Source: Massilia sp. PDC64
Lineage (GTDB): Bacteria > Pseudomonadota > Gammaproteobacteria > Burkholderiales > Burkholderiaceae_D
DNA length: 64,000 bases
Direction: 5' to 3'
Assembly: GCF_900101265.1 (NCBI RefSeq)
Contig: NZ_FMZS01000005.1
Span: forward strand, 372,001-436,000
Shown: positions 1 through 8,867 of the stretch, one piece after another
Layout: every line of letters starts with the position of its first letter
Position numbering within the stretch: position 1 is the first letter of the stretch
The notes under the pieces: generated by a model
What the model was told of the DNA's origin: nothing
Database searches by the model: none
The model's input: the letters and a program-made list of their open reading frames with translations, nothing else
Translations under genes and position numbers: made by a program

Positions 1-126
1 TTCGTGCTCGAACATGCAGGCGACGCTGAAGTCGACGTCGGCGCGGGACGGGCCCCAGGCCACGACGTCGAAGACGACGCCGTCAAAGGTGCCGATGGGC
101 AGGCGGAGGGGAGAGGTATCGCTCAT
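1..126 (-). CDS. N-terminal fragment of an unidentified protein
   Basis: The minus strand opens with ATG at 126 and stays open for 42 codons to the window edge, reading MSDTSPLRLPIGTFDGVVFD and onward. No signal peptide or membrane segment is visible, and I do not recognise the family. It is divergent from the downstream transporter, with about 100 bases between the two starts. It is a real partial gene only if the frame continues beyond base 1, which cannot be seen here. Confidence 0.45.
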   Translation of the reverse strand, partial: MSDTSPLRLPIGTFDGVVFDVVAWGPSRADVDFSVACMFEHE

Positions 127-189
127 GGTGGCGCAATGCTACTCCTGATCGCGCCGAGCCGCACCGGCCGAAGGTCAGGGCGGCGGACA

Positions 190-195
190 TATAAT
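190..195 (+). promoter_or_regulatory. Candidate -10 box of the symporter gene
   Basis: A perfect TATAAT lies 32 bases upstream of the GTG at 227. The more upstream ATG of the same frame (194) overlaps this box, so it would lie outside the transcript. No convincing -35 is visible 17 bases upstream. Confidence 0.4.
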
Positions 196-226
196 GTCGG
201 ACCCATCAGACCAGGAGACCCACCGC

Positions 227-1156
227 GTGAACGTCATCGAAAAAGCCAGCGCCTTCGTCGGCAAGACCTTCTCGTTGTGGGTCCTCCTGTTTGCCGCCCT
301 CGGATTCTTCGCGCCGCAGGCGTTCGTCGGGTATAAAACGTGGATCGCGCCGCTGCTGGGCATCGTCATGTTCGGCATGGGGCTGACCCTGTCCACGGAA
401 GACTTCCGCGACGTGTTCCGGCGGCCGAAGGACGTGGCCATCGGCGTGGTCGGGCATTACCTCATCATGCCGGGGATCGCGTACGTGCTCGCCATCGCGC
501 TGCGCCTGCCGCCGGAGATCGCGGTCGGCGTGATCCTCGTCGGCTGCTGCCCCAGCGGCACCGCGTCCAACGTGATGACGTTCCTGTCGCGCGGCGACGT
601 GGCGCTCGGCGTGTCGATTGGGGCAGTGTCCACGCTGATCGCGCCGTTCGCCACGCCGGCGCTCGTGTCGCTGCTGGCGGGCGCGTGGATGCACATTAAT
701 ACGACGTCCCTGTTCATGGACATCGTGCAGGTCGTGATCCTGCCGATCGCGCTGGGCATCGTGGCGAAAACCCTGTTCCGGCGCCAGGCCGCGGCCAGCG
801 TGAAGGCGCTGCCGCTCGTGTCCACCGTGGCCATCGTGCTGATCATCGCGATCATCGTCGCGCTGAACCAGTCGAAACTGCTGACGAACGGCCTGCTGAT
901 GTTCGCCGCGGTCATCCTGCACAACCTGCTGGGCTTCGCGCTCGGCTACCTGTTCGCGCGCGTGTTCGGCATGGACCTCGCCAAGCGCAAGGCCGTGATG
1001 TTCGAGACGGGGATGCAGAATTCTGGTCTCGGCGCCGCGCTGGCGGCCGCGCATTTCAGCCCGCTGGCGGCCGTGCCGAGCGCGTTGTTCAGCGTGTGGC
1101 ACAACCTGTCCGGATCCGCGCTGGCAACGTGGTTTGCCCGCAAGGACGACAAGTAG
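227..1156 (+). CDS. Bile acid:sodium symporter family transporter
   Basis: A 309-residue inner-membrane protein with about nine to ten hydrophobic segments. It carries features typical of the BASS family (PanS/YocS-like): GVILVGCCPSGTASNVMTFL and ETGMQNSGLGAALA, which correspond to the crossover helices that hold sodium and substrate. Family members import organic anions such as ketopantoate or bile acids with sodium; the substrate here is unknown. I prefer the GTG at 227 to the ATG at 194, because GGAG lies at 213-217 at correct spacing and the ATG overlaps a TATAAT box. It appears to be monocistronic or loosely linked to the following glycosidase, with a 78-base gap. Confidence 0.88.
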   Translation: MNVIEKASAFVGKTFSLWVLLFAALGFFAPQAFVGYKTWIAPLLGIVMFGMGLTLSTEDFRDVFRRPKDVAIGVVGHYLIMPGIAYVLAIALRLPPEIAVGVILVGCCPSGTASNVMTFLSRGDVALGVSIGAVSTLIAPFATPALVSLLAGAWMHINTTSLFMDIVQVVILPIALGIVAKTLFRRQAAASVKALPLVSTVAIVLIIAIIVALNQSKLLTNGLLMFAAVILHNLLGFALGYLFARVFGMDLAKRKAVMFETGMQNSGLGAALAAAHFSPLAAVPSALFSVWHNLSGSALATWFARKDDK

Positions 1157-1234
1157 AGCCAGGGCAAGCGTGCACGGCCGGGTCGCGACTCCAGGATATA
1201 CTCGGCTCCGCCCGAGAATCGAAAGGAGAGCGGC

Positions 1235-2482
1235 GTGGCCAAGCGCCCCGGAATCTTTCCCACCTTTTTCCTGTCCGGTTTCGAATGCTCCACCTTCCTG
1301 TGGGGGAAGGAGCGCGTCCGCCGCAACCTGGTGGCGGAAACGGGACATGACCGCCATGCGGCCGAGGACTACGCGGGCCTGGCGCGCCTCGGCATCGCCG
1401 TCGCGCGCGAAGGCATTCCGTGGCCCCTGGTGGACAAGGGCGGCCGCTACGATTTTTCCGGCGTCGACCCGTACATCGCCGCGATGAACGCGGCCAAGGT
1501 CATCCCGATCTGGGACCTGTGCCACTACGGCTACCCGGACGATCTCGATCCGTTTTCCGATGCGTTCGTGGACCGGTTCGCCGCTTACTGCCGCGCGGCG
1601 GCCGAATACGTGGTGCCGAAGGTGCGCGGTCCGCACTTCTTCACGCCCATCAACGAGATCACCTTCTACTCGTTCTGCGGCGGCGAATGGGGCTGGGCGG
1701 CGCCGTACCGCTGCACGCGCGACGATCGGATGCGCCTGCGGCTGGCGCTGTGCCGCGCGGCGATCGCGGGCGTGAAGGCGATCCGGGAAGTCGACCCGGA
1801 TGCGCGCATGGTGCATGTCGATCCTCTGGTGCGCGTCGTCGCGCCGCGCGACCGTCCCGACCAGGTCGAGGCCGCGCGCCGCGAAACCGAAGTCGACACC
1901 TTCCTCGCCTGGGACATCCTGTATGGCCGCGAGCATCCGGAATTCGGCGGCGCGCCCGAGGTGCTGGACATCGTGGGCGCGAATTCGTATTCGTTCGGGC
2001 AGATGGAATACCGCGAGCACGGTCCGCATGCGCCGCTCGCGCCCGGCGACGACCGTATCGCGCCGCTGTGCGACATGCTGGAGACGGTCTGGCAACGCTA
2101 CCGGCGGCCGATGATCATCGGCGAGACGAGCGGCCTCGGTCACGGGCGCGCGAGCTGGCTGCACGACGTGATGTGCGAATCGCTGGCGGCCGTGCGGCGC
2201 GGCATGGACCTGCAGGGGATCTGCCTGTTCCCGGGTATCGACATGCCGGACTGGCATACCGGCGAGTGGGTGCACAACGGGATCCACGACCTGGTCGACA
2301 AGAACGGCGACCTGGAGCGGGTGCCCGACCAGGATTACATCGACGAGCTGCGGCGCTGGCAGAAGGAGTTGAACCGGGTCACCGCGCTGGACGAGGATCC
2401 GTTCAGCGACCCGGTGGAATTGCAGGACGTGATCGATGCGGCGCACCGGCTCGACATGAAACCCGACAAGAACTGGTGCTGA
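1235..2482 (+). CDS. GH1-like glycoside hydrolase (clan GH-A)
   Basis: A 415-residue cytoplasmic protein without a signal peptide. FFTPINEI holds the likely acid/base Glu141, and MIIGETSG near residue 297 holds the likely nucleophile Glu297, the arrangement of clan GH-A retaining beta-glycosidases. WDLCHYGYP and the Trp-rich EWGWAAPY segment also fit the GH1 fold. The protein is shorter than classical GH1 enzymes (about 450-480 residues), so it may belong to a divergent subgroup; its substrate cannot be assigned. It starts at GTG 1235 after AAAGGAGAG (1222-1230). The convergent aldo/keto reductase ends 7 bases beyond its stop. Confidence 0.72.
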   Translation: MAKRPGIFPTFFLSGFECSTFLWGKERVRRNLVAETGHDRHAAEDYAGLARLGIAVAREGIPWPLVDKGGRYDFSGVDPYIAAMNAAKVIPIWDLCHYGYPDDLDPFSDAFVDRFAAYCRAAAEYVVPKVRGPHFFTPINEITFYSFCGGEWGWAAPYRCTRDDRMRLRLALCRAAIAGVKAIREVDPDARMVHVDPLVRVVAPRDRPDQVEAARRETEVDTFLAWDILYGREHPEFGGAPEVLDIVGANSYSFGQMEYREHGPHAPLAPGDDRIAPLCDMLETVWQRYRRPMIIGETSGLGHGRASWLHDVMCESLAAVRRGMDLQGICLFPGIDMPDWHTGEWVHNGIHDLVDKNGDLERVPDQDYIDELRRWQKELNRVTALDEDPFSDPVELQDVIDAAHRLDMKPDKNWC

Positions 2483-2488
2483 ATACGC

Positions 2489-3487
2489 TTACTGCGATGC
2501 GAGGATCGCCTCGACCGCCGCGATCTCGTCCCCCGCCAGCGGCGCCATCTCCACGGCCCGCACGGCATCGATCACCTGCTGCGGCCTGCTCGCGCCGATC
2601 AGCACGGACGCGATGGCCGGCTGGCGCCGCACCCAGCCCAGCGCCAGCTGCGCGAGCGTGCGGCCGCCCGTCTGCGCGACCTCGTTCAGCGCCTCGATGA
2701 TGCGCAGACGTTCCGGCGTGATGTGCTCCGGCTTGAGGAAGCCGACCTTGCCCGCCGCACGCGAATCGGCCGGCAGCGCGCCGCCCAGGTAGCGGTCCGT
2801 CAGCAGGCCCTGCGCCAACGGAGAGAAGGCGATGCCGCCGATGCCTTCCCGTTCCAGCACGGGGAACAGGTCCGTCTCGGCCTGGCGCACGAGCATGCTG
2901 TAGCGCATCTGGTGGATGACGAACGGCGTGCCCAGGCGGCGCAGCTCCGCGGCCGCGGCGGCCGTGCGTTCGCCGTTGTAGTTCGAGATGCCCGCGTACA
3001 GCGCGCGGCCGCTGCGCACGATGTCATCCAGCGCCGCCATCGTCTCTTCCAGCGGCGTGTCGGGATCCGGGCGGTGGTGATAAAAGATGTCGACGTAGTC
3101 CAGGCCCATGCGCTTGAGGCTCTGGTCCAGGCTCGCGACGAGGTATTTGCGGCTGCCCCAGTCGCCGTACGGCCCCGGCCACATCGTGTAGCCTGCCTTC
3201 GTGCACACGACGATCTCGTCGCGGTAGGGTTTCAGGTCGCGCGCGAGCAGGCGGCCGAAGTTTTCCTCGGCCGACCCCGGCGGCGGACCGTAGTTGTTGG
3301 CCAGGTCGTAGCACGTGATGCCATTGTCGAACGCCGTGCGCACAATGTCGCGCTGGCGGTCGAAATCGTCATTGCCGCCGAAGTTGTGCCACAACCCCAG
3401 CGACACGGCGGACAGCCGCAGGCCGCTGCGGCCGCAGTGCGGATAAGGCATCGAACCATAGCGTCCGGCCGCCGCCTCGTACATCAT
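2489..3487 (-). CDS. yghZ: Aldo/keto reductase, L-glyceraldehyde 3-phosphate reductase type (YghZ/GprA-like)
   Basis: A 332-residue cytoplasmic (alpha/beta)8 NADPH-dependent reductase. The catalytic tetrad is visible as Asp61, Tyr66 (DLANNYGPP), Lys97 (CTKAGY) and His137 (IFYHHRPD). MPYPHCGRSGLRLSAVSLGLW and WPGPYGDWGSRKYL are characteristic of the YghZ subgroup, which reduces L-glyceraldehyde 3-phosphate and methylglyoxal. It is the last gene of a galT-galK operon: its ATG overlaps the galK stop as ATGA (3484-3487), so translation is probably coupled. In this context it may remove reactive aldehydes during galactose metabolism or reduce a sugar; that role is inference. Confidence 0.85.
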   Translation of the reverse strand: MMYEAAAGRYGSMPYPHCGRSGLRLSAVSLGLWHNFGGNDDFDRQRDIVRTAFDNGITCYDLANNYGPPPGSAEENFGRLLARDLKPYRDEIVVCTKAGYTMWPGPYGDWGSRKYLVASLDQSLKRMGLDYVDIFYHHRPDPDTPLEETMAALDDIVRSGRALYAGISNYNGERTAAAAAELRRLGTPFVIHQMRYSMLVRQAETDLFPVLEREGIGGIAFSPLAQGLLTDRYLGGALPADSRAAGKVGFLKPEHITPERLRIIEALNEVAQTGGRTLAQLALGWVRRQPAIASVLIGASRPQQVIDAVRAVEMAPLAGDEIAAVEAILASQ

Positions 3488-4647
3488 GGGTTGACCTTAC
3501 CCGCGCCGGCCGCCGGCTTGCAGACGTAGATCGTGGCCGGCTTGCCGTCCGGCGAGCGGTATTCGCGCTCGACGGCGGCCCTTGCCGCATCGACCAGCGC
3601 ATGCGGCACGACGGCCACCACGCAGCCGCCGAAGCCGCCGCCCGTCATGCGCACGCCGCCCTGCGTCCCGATCACGTTCTTGACGATGTCGACGAGGTTG
3701 TCGATGGCCGGCACGGTGATCTCGAAATCGTCGCGCATCGATGCGTGCGACGCGGCCATCAGTTCGCCCAGGCGTTCCAGGTCGCCGGATTCGAGCGCGG
3801 CGGCGGCGGCCAGCACGCGGTCGTCTTCCGTCACGACGTGGCGCGCACGGCGCAGCACGACCGGGTCCAGTTCGGCCGCACGGGCTTCCAGCGTGGCCAG
3901 GTCGAGGTCGCGCAGGGCCGGGATGCCGAAGTGGCGGGCGGCCGTCTCGCACTGTTCGCGGCGCACGTTGTACGCGCTGTCGACGAGGCCGCGCGTCACG
4001 TTCGAGTTGAAGATCATGATGGCGGCGTTGTCCGGCACCGGCACCGGCTTCACCTCCAGCGAGCGGCAGTCGATCATCAGCGCGTGGCCTTCGACGCCGC
4101 AGGCGGAGCTGATCTGGTCCATGTTGCCGCACTTGGTGCCGACGAAGTCGTTTTCCGACGCCTGCGCGATCAGCGCGATGTCGATCGGCGACAGCGTCTC
4201 GAAGCCGGGCAGGGTGGCGAACAGACGCCCCACGGCGACCGACAGCGATGCCGACGACGACAGGCCCGCACCCTGCGGCACGTCGCCCGCGATGGCCAGG
4301 TCCATGCCCTGCACGGGCAGGCCGCGCTTCACGAACTGCTCGACGACGCCGCGCACGTAGTTGGCCCACATCGGCTGGTCCACGCGGCCGATCGGCGCGT
4401 CGAGGTCGACTTCGTCGAGCGAGTCGCCGTAGTCGGCCGCCACGACGCGCACCTTGCGGTCGCTGCGCGGTTTCGCGGCGATGGCCGTGCGGTAGTCGAT
4501 GGCGCAGGGGAGCACGAGGCCGTCGTTGTAATCGGTGTGCTCGCCGATCAGGTTGACGCGGCCCGGGGCCTGGACGAACAGCGTGGGGGTGGCACCGAAC
4601 GCGGTTTCGAAGGCGGCGGCAGTGCGGGAGAGTCGGTTATCTTGCAT
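3484..4647 (-). CDS. galK: Galactokinase
   Basis: A 387-residue cytoplasmic GHMP kinase that phosphorylates alpha-D-galactose to galactose 1-phosphate in the Leloir pathway. GRVNLIGEHTDYNDG (29-43) is the galactokinase signature, GAGLSSSASL is the phosphate-binding loop, and MTGGGFGGCV is the third GHMP motif. Length matches the family. It follows galT with a 1-base gap and overlaps the next gene by 4 bases, so the three genes form one tight operon. Neither galE nor galM lies in the window. Confidence 0.96.
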   Translation of the reverse strand: MQDNRLSRTAAAFETAFGATPTLFVQAPGRVNLIGEHTDYNDGLVLPCAIDYRTAIAAKPRSDRKVRVVAADYGDSLDEVDLDAPIGRVDQPMWANYVRGVVEQFVKRGLPVQGMDLAIAGDVPQGAGLSSSASLSVAVGRLFATLPGFETLSPIDIALIAQASENDFVGTKCGNMDQISSACGVEGHALMIDCRSLEVKPVPVPDNAAIMIFNSNVTRGLVDSAYNVRREQCETAARHFGIPALRDLDLATLEARAAELDPVVLRRARHVVTEDDRVLAAAAALESGDLERLGELMAASHASMRDDFEITVPAIDNLVDIVKNVIGTQGGVRMTGGGFGGCVVAVVPHALVDAARAAVEREYRSPDGKPATIYVCKPAAGAGKVNP

Positions 4648-4648
4648 G

Positions 4649-5707
4649 TCAGGTCGTTTGATTGGATTCGGTGTCGAGGTAGTGCACTTCGGATTGCGCG
4701 CGCAGGCGTTCGGCCGCCTGTTCCGGGGTCAGGTCGCGCTGGGCTTCGGCCAGCATCTCGAAGCCGACCATGAACTTGCGCACCGACGCGGAACGGAGCA
4801 GCGGCGGGTAGAAGTGGGCGTGCAGCTGCCAGCCTTCCGCTTCTTCGTCGGGAATGCCGTACGGCGCGCCGTGCCAGCCCATCGAGTACGGGAACGACGT
4901 CTGGAACAGGTTGTCGTAGCGGGTCGTCAGGCGCTTCAGCAGGACGGCCAGGTCGGCGCGCTGGGCCGGCTGCAGCTCTTCCAGGCGGCGCACGGCGAAG
5001 CGGGGCAGGACCAGCGTTTCGAACGGCCACGCGGCCCAGTACGGGACGATGGCGACCCAGTGCTCCGTCTGGACGACGACGCGTTCCTGGGCGGCGATTT
5101 CGCGCTCGGCCACGTCCAGCAGCAGGCGGCGGCCCTGTTCCGCGTGGTAGGCCTTCTGCTGGCGGTCTTCCGCGGCAGGCAGGTTCGGCACGTAGCTCGT
5201 GGCCCAGATCTGGCCGTGCGGGTGCGGGTTCGAGCAGCCCATCACGGCGCCCTTGTTCTCGAACACCTGGACCCAGCGGTATTTGGCACCCAGCTCGGCG
5301 GCCTGCGCGCACCACGTGTCGATGACGCCTTCGAGGGCCGGCAGCGACAGCTGCGGCAGCGATTTCGCGTGGTCCGGCGAGAAGCAGATCACCCGGCTCG
5401 TGCCGCGCGCGCTCATCGTCTGGAACAGCGGGTCGGCGCCCGGCGCGGCTTCCGGGGTGTCCGGCATCAGCGCGGCGAAGTCGTTCTCGAACACATAGGT
5501 GCCCGTGTAGTCGGGGTTCTTTTCGCCGTTGACGCGGGTATTGCCCGGGCACAGGTAGCAGGTCGGGTCGTGCGACGGCTTGGCCGAGCGGTCGACGGCT
5601 TCCTGCTGCCCCTGCCACGGCCGCTTGGCGCGGTGCGGCGACACGAGGACCCAGTCGCCCATGAGGGGGTTGTAACGGCGGTGCGGATGGTCGGATGGAT
5701 TGAACAT
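4649..5707 (-). CDS. galT: Galactose-1-phosphate uridylyltransferase
   Basis: A 352-residue enzyme that exchanges UMP between UDP-glucose and galactose 1-phosphate (Leloir pathway, cytoplasm). Cys50 and Cys53 of CYLCPGN are the zinc-type pair, and NPHPHGQIW carries the HPH triad with His164 as the nucleophile that forms the uridylyl intermediate. The length fits the E. coli-type enzyme (348). It is the first gene of galT-galK-aldo/keto reductase. The Shine-Dalgarno is only a purine run (AGAAGAAGA). Confidence 0.96.
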   Translation of the reverse strand: MFNPSDHPHRRYNPLMGDWVLVSPHRAKRPWQGQQEAVDRSAKPSHDPTCYLCPGNTRVNGEKNPDYTGTYVFENDFAALMPDTPEAAPGADPLFQTMSARGTSRVICFSPDHAKSLPQLSLPALEGVIDTWCAQAAELGAKYRWVQVFENKGAVMGCSNPHPHGQIWATSYVPNLPAAEDRQQKAYHAEQGRRLLLDVAEREIAAQERVVVQTEHWVAIVPYWAAWPFETLVLPRFAVRRLEELQPAQRADLAVLLKRLTTRYDNLFQTSFPYSMGWHGAPYGIPDEEAEGWQLHAHFYPPLLRSASVRKFMVGFEMLAEAQRDLTPEQAAERLRAQSEVHYLDTESNQTT

Positions 5708-5951
5708 GGTCTTCTTCTGCGATTCGGATGGACGGAATGCCGCGGCCGGGCGGCGCGGCGCGCGTACCGGTGGAAGCAGAGCCTGGCGCCGGTGTCTGGG
5801 GCCATTCTACCGTCGGTCGCGCCGCGCACGACTGCACAGGCGTGCGGGCTTTTCCTGAGGCAAGAAGCTTAACGGTCTGACAGAAAACGAGTTATACCCA
5901 ATGCAGGGGCAAATATCCTGTTTTTATATGGCAAAGGCTCAGCGCGGCCGT
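5708..5951. other. Intergenic region between zntB and galT, extending into the end of zntB
   Basis: Bases 5708-5938 are non-coding and must hold the galT promoter on the minus strand. ATTCTA at 5804-5809 reads as a TAGAAT -10 on that strand, but no good -35 matches it; a TATAAC box lies near 5891. CGGTCTGACAG at 5873-5883 resembles the TGGTCNGACCA operator seen elsewhere in the window, but with three mismatches, so I do not call it an operator. No hairpin terminator was seen after zntB. Confidence 0.3.
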
Positions 5952-6952
5952 TGCAATCTAAGCAACAACCATGCGATGGCGCCCGTCACGAGGGCGGTAA
6001 AACCCAGCACGAGCCAGAAGCCGTGCGGATGCTGGGACAGCGGCACGCCGCCCACGTTCATGCCCAGCAGGCCCGCGATCAGGTTGATCGGCAGGGCCAT
6101 CACGGTCACGATCGTCAGCAGGAACAGGCTGCGGTTGTTGTCCTCGTTGACCCGTGCCGCGATCTCTTCCTGCAGCAGCTTGATGCGTTCCTGCAGCGCG
6201 GCGAGGTCGGACAGCACGACCGTGAACTCTTCCGTCGACTGGCGCAGCTCCTGGCGGTCTTCCGGCGCCACCCAGGCCGGTGGACGCTGCAGCAGGCGGA
6301 AGAGGGCGGCCGGCTCCGGCGCCAGCAGCCGTTGCAGCCGGACGAGCACGCGCCGCAGCGCGCCCAGGTCTTCGCGCCGGCGCGTGAGGCGACCGGCCAG
6401 CAGCTGGTCCTCGGTGGCGTCGACCCGCGCCACGGCGTCGCGCACGATGTTGACCAGGACGTCCGCCTGGTCGCGCAGCAGGTGGACGAGCAGCTCGACG
6501 CTCGACCGCAGCGGCGCACCGTTCAGCACGTCTTGGCGCAGGCGCTCGATGGATTCCAGCGGCTTGCGCCGGGCGGTGATCACGCCGTGCGGCGTCACGT
6601 GGACCCACAGGGTGGAAATCTCGGCCGTGTCGACCGAAAAATTATGCAGGACGTCGTTGACGACGGCGATCAGGGCATCGTCCGCCATCTCGATGCGGGT
6701 GGAGCGCGAGCCCTGGTGCAGCGTCTCGTAGAATTCCTCCGGCAGGCCGGCGTGGGCGCGCAGCCAGCGCTCGCTGGCCGCGTTCGACAGGTTGAAGTGC
6801 AGCCAGACGAACTGCCCGGGCGCAGGGGCGCGCAACCAGGCTTCGGCGTGCCTGGCGTCGATGGATGTGGGCGGCGCGGCTTCCTGCAACAGGAAGCCCC
6901 AGACCAGTCCCGTCACGTCGGAGCCGTAGTTGAACGCCGGTGTCGCCATCAT
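5939..6952 (-). CDS. zntB: CorA-family zinc transporter, ZntB-like
   Basis: About 337 residues with a long cytoplasmic domain and two C-terminal membrane helices. The pore motif GMNVGGVP follows the first helix and replaces the CorA GMN-xxxMPE loop, as in ZntB zinc transporters. LHFNLSNAASERWLR and SVDTAEISTLWVHVTPHGVITARR are typical of ZntB. I place the start at the double ATG near 6952; an in-frame ATG at 6982 overlaps a TACAAT -10 box and would lie outside the transcript. The promoter appears to sit at the 3' end of the upstream pectinase gene. Confidence 0.85.
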   Translation of the reverse strand: MMATPAFNYGSDVTGLVWGFLLQEAAPPTSIDARHAEAWLRAPAPGQFVWLHFNLSNAASERWLRAHAGLPEEFYETLHQGSRSTRIEMADDALIAVVNDVLHNFSVDTAEISTLWVHVTPHGVITARRKPLESIERLRQDVLNGAPLRSSVELLVHLLRDQADVLVNIVRDAVARVDATEDQLLAGRLTRRREDLGALRRVLVRLQRLLAPEPAALFRLLQRPPAWVAPEDRQELRQSTEEFTVVLSDLAALQERIKLLQEEIAARVNEDNNRSLFLLTIVTVMALPINLIAGLLGMNVGGVPLSQHPHGFWLVLGFTALVTGAIAWLLLRLQRPR

Positions 6953-6980
6953 CCATCCCATGCAAGCCAGAGGTGACGGC

Positions 6981-6986
6981 ATTGTA
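6981..6986 (-). promoter_or_regulatory. Candidate -10 box for zntB
   Basis: On the minus strand this reads TACAAT, close to consensus and about 28 bases upstream of the chosen zntB start. The -35 at 17-base spacing (TGCATA) is poor. Confidence 0.3.
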
Positions 6987-7002
6987 GAGCATGCGTATGA
7001 CG

Positions 7003-8853
7003 TTATGCAGACAACGTGGTGTCGTACCGCTTTCCGCCAATGAGCACGTTCGCCAGCTTCAGCCCCCGCACGTTATACGTGTACCACGGCTGCGTCGCAT
7101 TGACGGGCGTGCCGAAGTCGCAGTCCGTGATGGTCACGTCGCGCACGGGCAGTACGGCCGGCGCCGGCGGCGGGCCGTTGTAGTCGGACGCCACCGGCCC
7201 GAGGACGACGAACGCCTGGAAGCACGACGCGAGCGACCCGTCCTTCGTCTTCACGTTCCCCACCTTGACCTTCGAGATGTGCACGTTGCGCACCTCGGGC
7301 GGACGCACGCGCACATTGTCCGCGCGCGGCGTGTAGTCGCAGTCGAACGTGACGACGGCACCGGCGGCCGTGGCGACCGTCCTCGATGCGATCGGCGACC
7401 CGGGCAGCGACGCATAGAATGACGGCGACGTCTGCACGCCGTTCGGAATGCTCACGTTGCGGACATAAAAATTGCGCAGGAAGCCGCCGCGGTTCAGGTT
7501 CGTCTTCAGGCGGATCGCCGTGTTCAGCGGGTTCGTCGCCCAGTTCATGTTCTCGAACACGAGGTCCTGCGCGTACACGTTCTGGATGCCGCCCGCCATC
7601 TCGCTGCCCAGGGTGACGGCGCCGTGGCCGCTCTGCATCGTGCACTTCCGGATGACGATGTTCTGCGACGGGCCGTACTGCGTGTCGAGGTTCTTGCCGG
7701 CCTTGATGGCGATGCAGTCGTCGCCCGTGTTGAACTGGCAGCCTTCCACGAGCACCGTGTCGCACGCTTCCGGATCGAAGCCGTCGCTGTTGGGCCCCAG
7801 GCTGTTCGCATGCACGTTGCGGATCGTGAGGTTGCGGCACGCGACCGGATGATGCTGCCAGAACGGCGTATGAACGACCTGGTAGCCTTCCAGCAGCACG
7901 TTCGTGCACCCGATCAGCTGGATCATCGGCGGACGCAGGTAGTGGCCCAGGCCGAACACGCGCTTCTCCAGCGGCACGCCCGCTTCCGACAGCGCGGGCA
8001 GGTAGGCGTCGTCCGCGCGCCATTTGTCGCCTTCGCCCTGGATCAGCAGGCGCTTCGCTTCCGCCAGATTCGGCGCAACCTCGGCCAGCGACTTCGGATT
8101 CAGCTCGTTGACCTGGTTCTGCGCCAGCTTGCCGGGCACGTAGTTCGGTGATTTGTCCTGGGCGACGGAGTTGATGGTCGCGTTCTTGCCCTTCCATGTC
8201 CACCAGCAGTCGGCGCGGCCCGGGAACGGCACGCCGCCCTGGCCGTCGAGGATCGCGGTCCAGTCGTCGCCGGTGAGGGCGATGTTGTCCTGGTTGTGCG
8301 CATAAATCATCGACGAGAAGTTCAGGCAGTCGTTGCTCTGCCAGCGCGAGACGACCAGCTTGCCGTTCTGGCCGCAATCGACGTCGCCGTATTTCGCGTA
8401 ATCGGCCGGATCGTTGCTGAAATAGACGTGGGCGCCGCTCGCGAGGTGCACGTTCACGTTCGACAGCAGCACGATCGGGCCGGCGCAATACCAGTCGCCT
8501 TTCGGGATCACGACGCGGCCGCCGCCCTCGGCGTGGCATTTTTCGATGGCCGCCCGGATCGCGGCGTAGCAGTCTTTCGCACCCGGCGCGGGCGTCGGCA
8601 GGTCCGCCTGGTCTTCGAACGACACCCACGCTTTCACGGGCACGAGCTTGCACGGCGCGGCGCCGAAGTCGGTGACCACGTAGTCCGCCTTGCGGAACTT
8701 GACGGGGTTGGCGAGGCGTTGCGCGATCTTGTCTGCTGCCTGCCACGGATCGGGAACGGCCGCCGCCAGCGCCCGTGCGGGGCCGGACAGCGCGAGGCCG
8801 GCGACCGTCGCGGTTTTCAGAAAGCCGCGGCGGGCGTCGAATGATTGCTTCAT
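7003..8853 (-). CDS. GH28 polygalacturonase-like hydrolase with twin-arginine signal
   Basis: A 616-residue exported protein. The N-terminus MKQSFDARRGFLKTATVAG carries a twin-arginine motif followed by a hydrophobic stretch and AxA-type cleavage. The right-handed beta-helix of GH28 pectinases is shown by NSDGFDPEACDT, NTGDDCIAIKAGK (catalytic Asp pair), SGHGAVTLGSE and AIRLKTN. It should hydrolyse galacturonide links in homogalacturonan or rhamnogalacturonan; exo or endo action cannot be told from sequence. I choose ATG 8853 because GGAGA stands 5 bases upstream. An ATG at 8871 in the same frame overlaps the stop of the previous gene as ATGA, so coupled initiation there is possible. It is the last gene of the pectin operon. 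Confidence 0.9.
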   Translation of the reverse strand: MKQSFDARRGFLKTATVAGLALSGPARALAAAVPDPWQAADKIAQRLANPVKFRKADYVVTDFGAAPCKLVPVKAWVSFEDQADLPTPAPGAKDCYAAIRAAIEKCHAEGGGRVVIPKGDWYCAGPIVLLSNVNVHLASGAHVYFSNDPADYAKYGDVDCGQNGKLVVSRWQSNDCLNFSSMIYAHNQDNIALTGDDWTAILDGQGGVPFPGRADCWWTWKGKNATINSVAQDKSPNYVPGKLAQNQVNELNPKSLAEVAPNLAEAKRLLIQGEGDKWRADDAYLPALSEAGVPLEKRVFGLGHYLRPPMIQLIGCTNVLLEGYQVVHTPFWQHHPVACRNLTIRNVHANSLGPNSDGFDPEACDTVLVEGCQFNTGDDCIAIKAGKNLDTQYGPSQNIVIRKCTMQSGHGAVTLGSEMAGGIQNVYAQDLVFENMNWATNPLNTAIRLKTNLNRGGFLRNFYVRNVSIPNGVQTSPSFYASLPGSPIASRTVATAAGAVVTFDCDYTPRADNVRVRPPEVRNVHISKVKVGNVKTKDGSLASCFQAFVVLGPVASDYNGPPPAPAVLPVRDVTITDCDFGTPVNATQPWYTYNVRGLKLANVLIGGKRYDTTLSA

Positions 8854-8867
8854 GGTATCTCCGTCAC

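Noticed and set aside
206-2446. Very long open frame on the minus strand (about 746 codons)
   Set aside because: It runs antisense to the clear symporter and GH1-like genes and its product is Arg/His-rich with no domain; a shadow of high-GC third positions.
5873-5883. CGGTCTGACAG upstream of galT as a further GntR operator
   Set aside because: Three mismatches to TGGTCNGACCA, no second site about 21 bases away, and no promoter in the right place.
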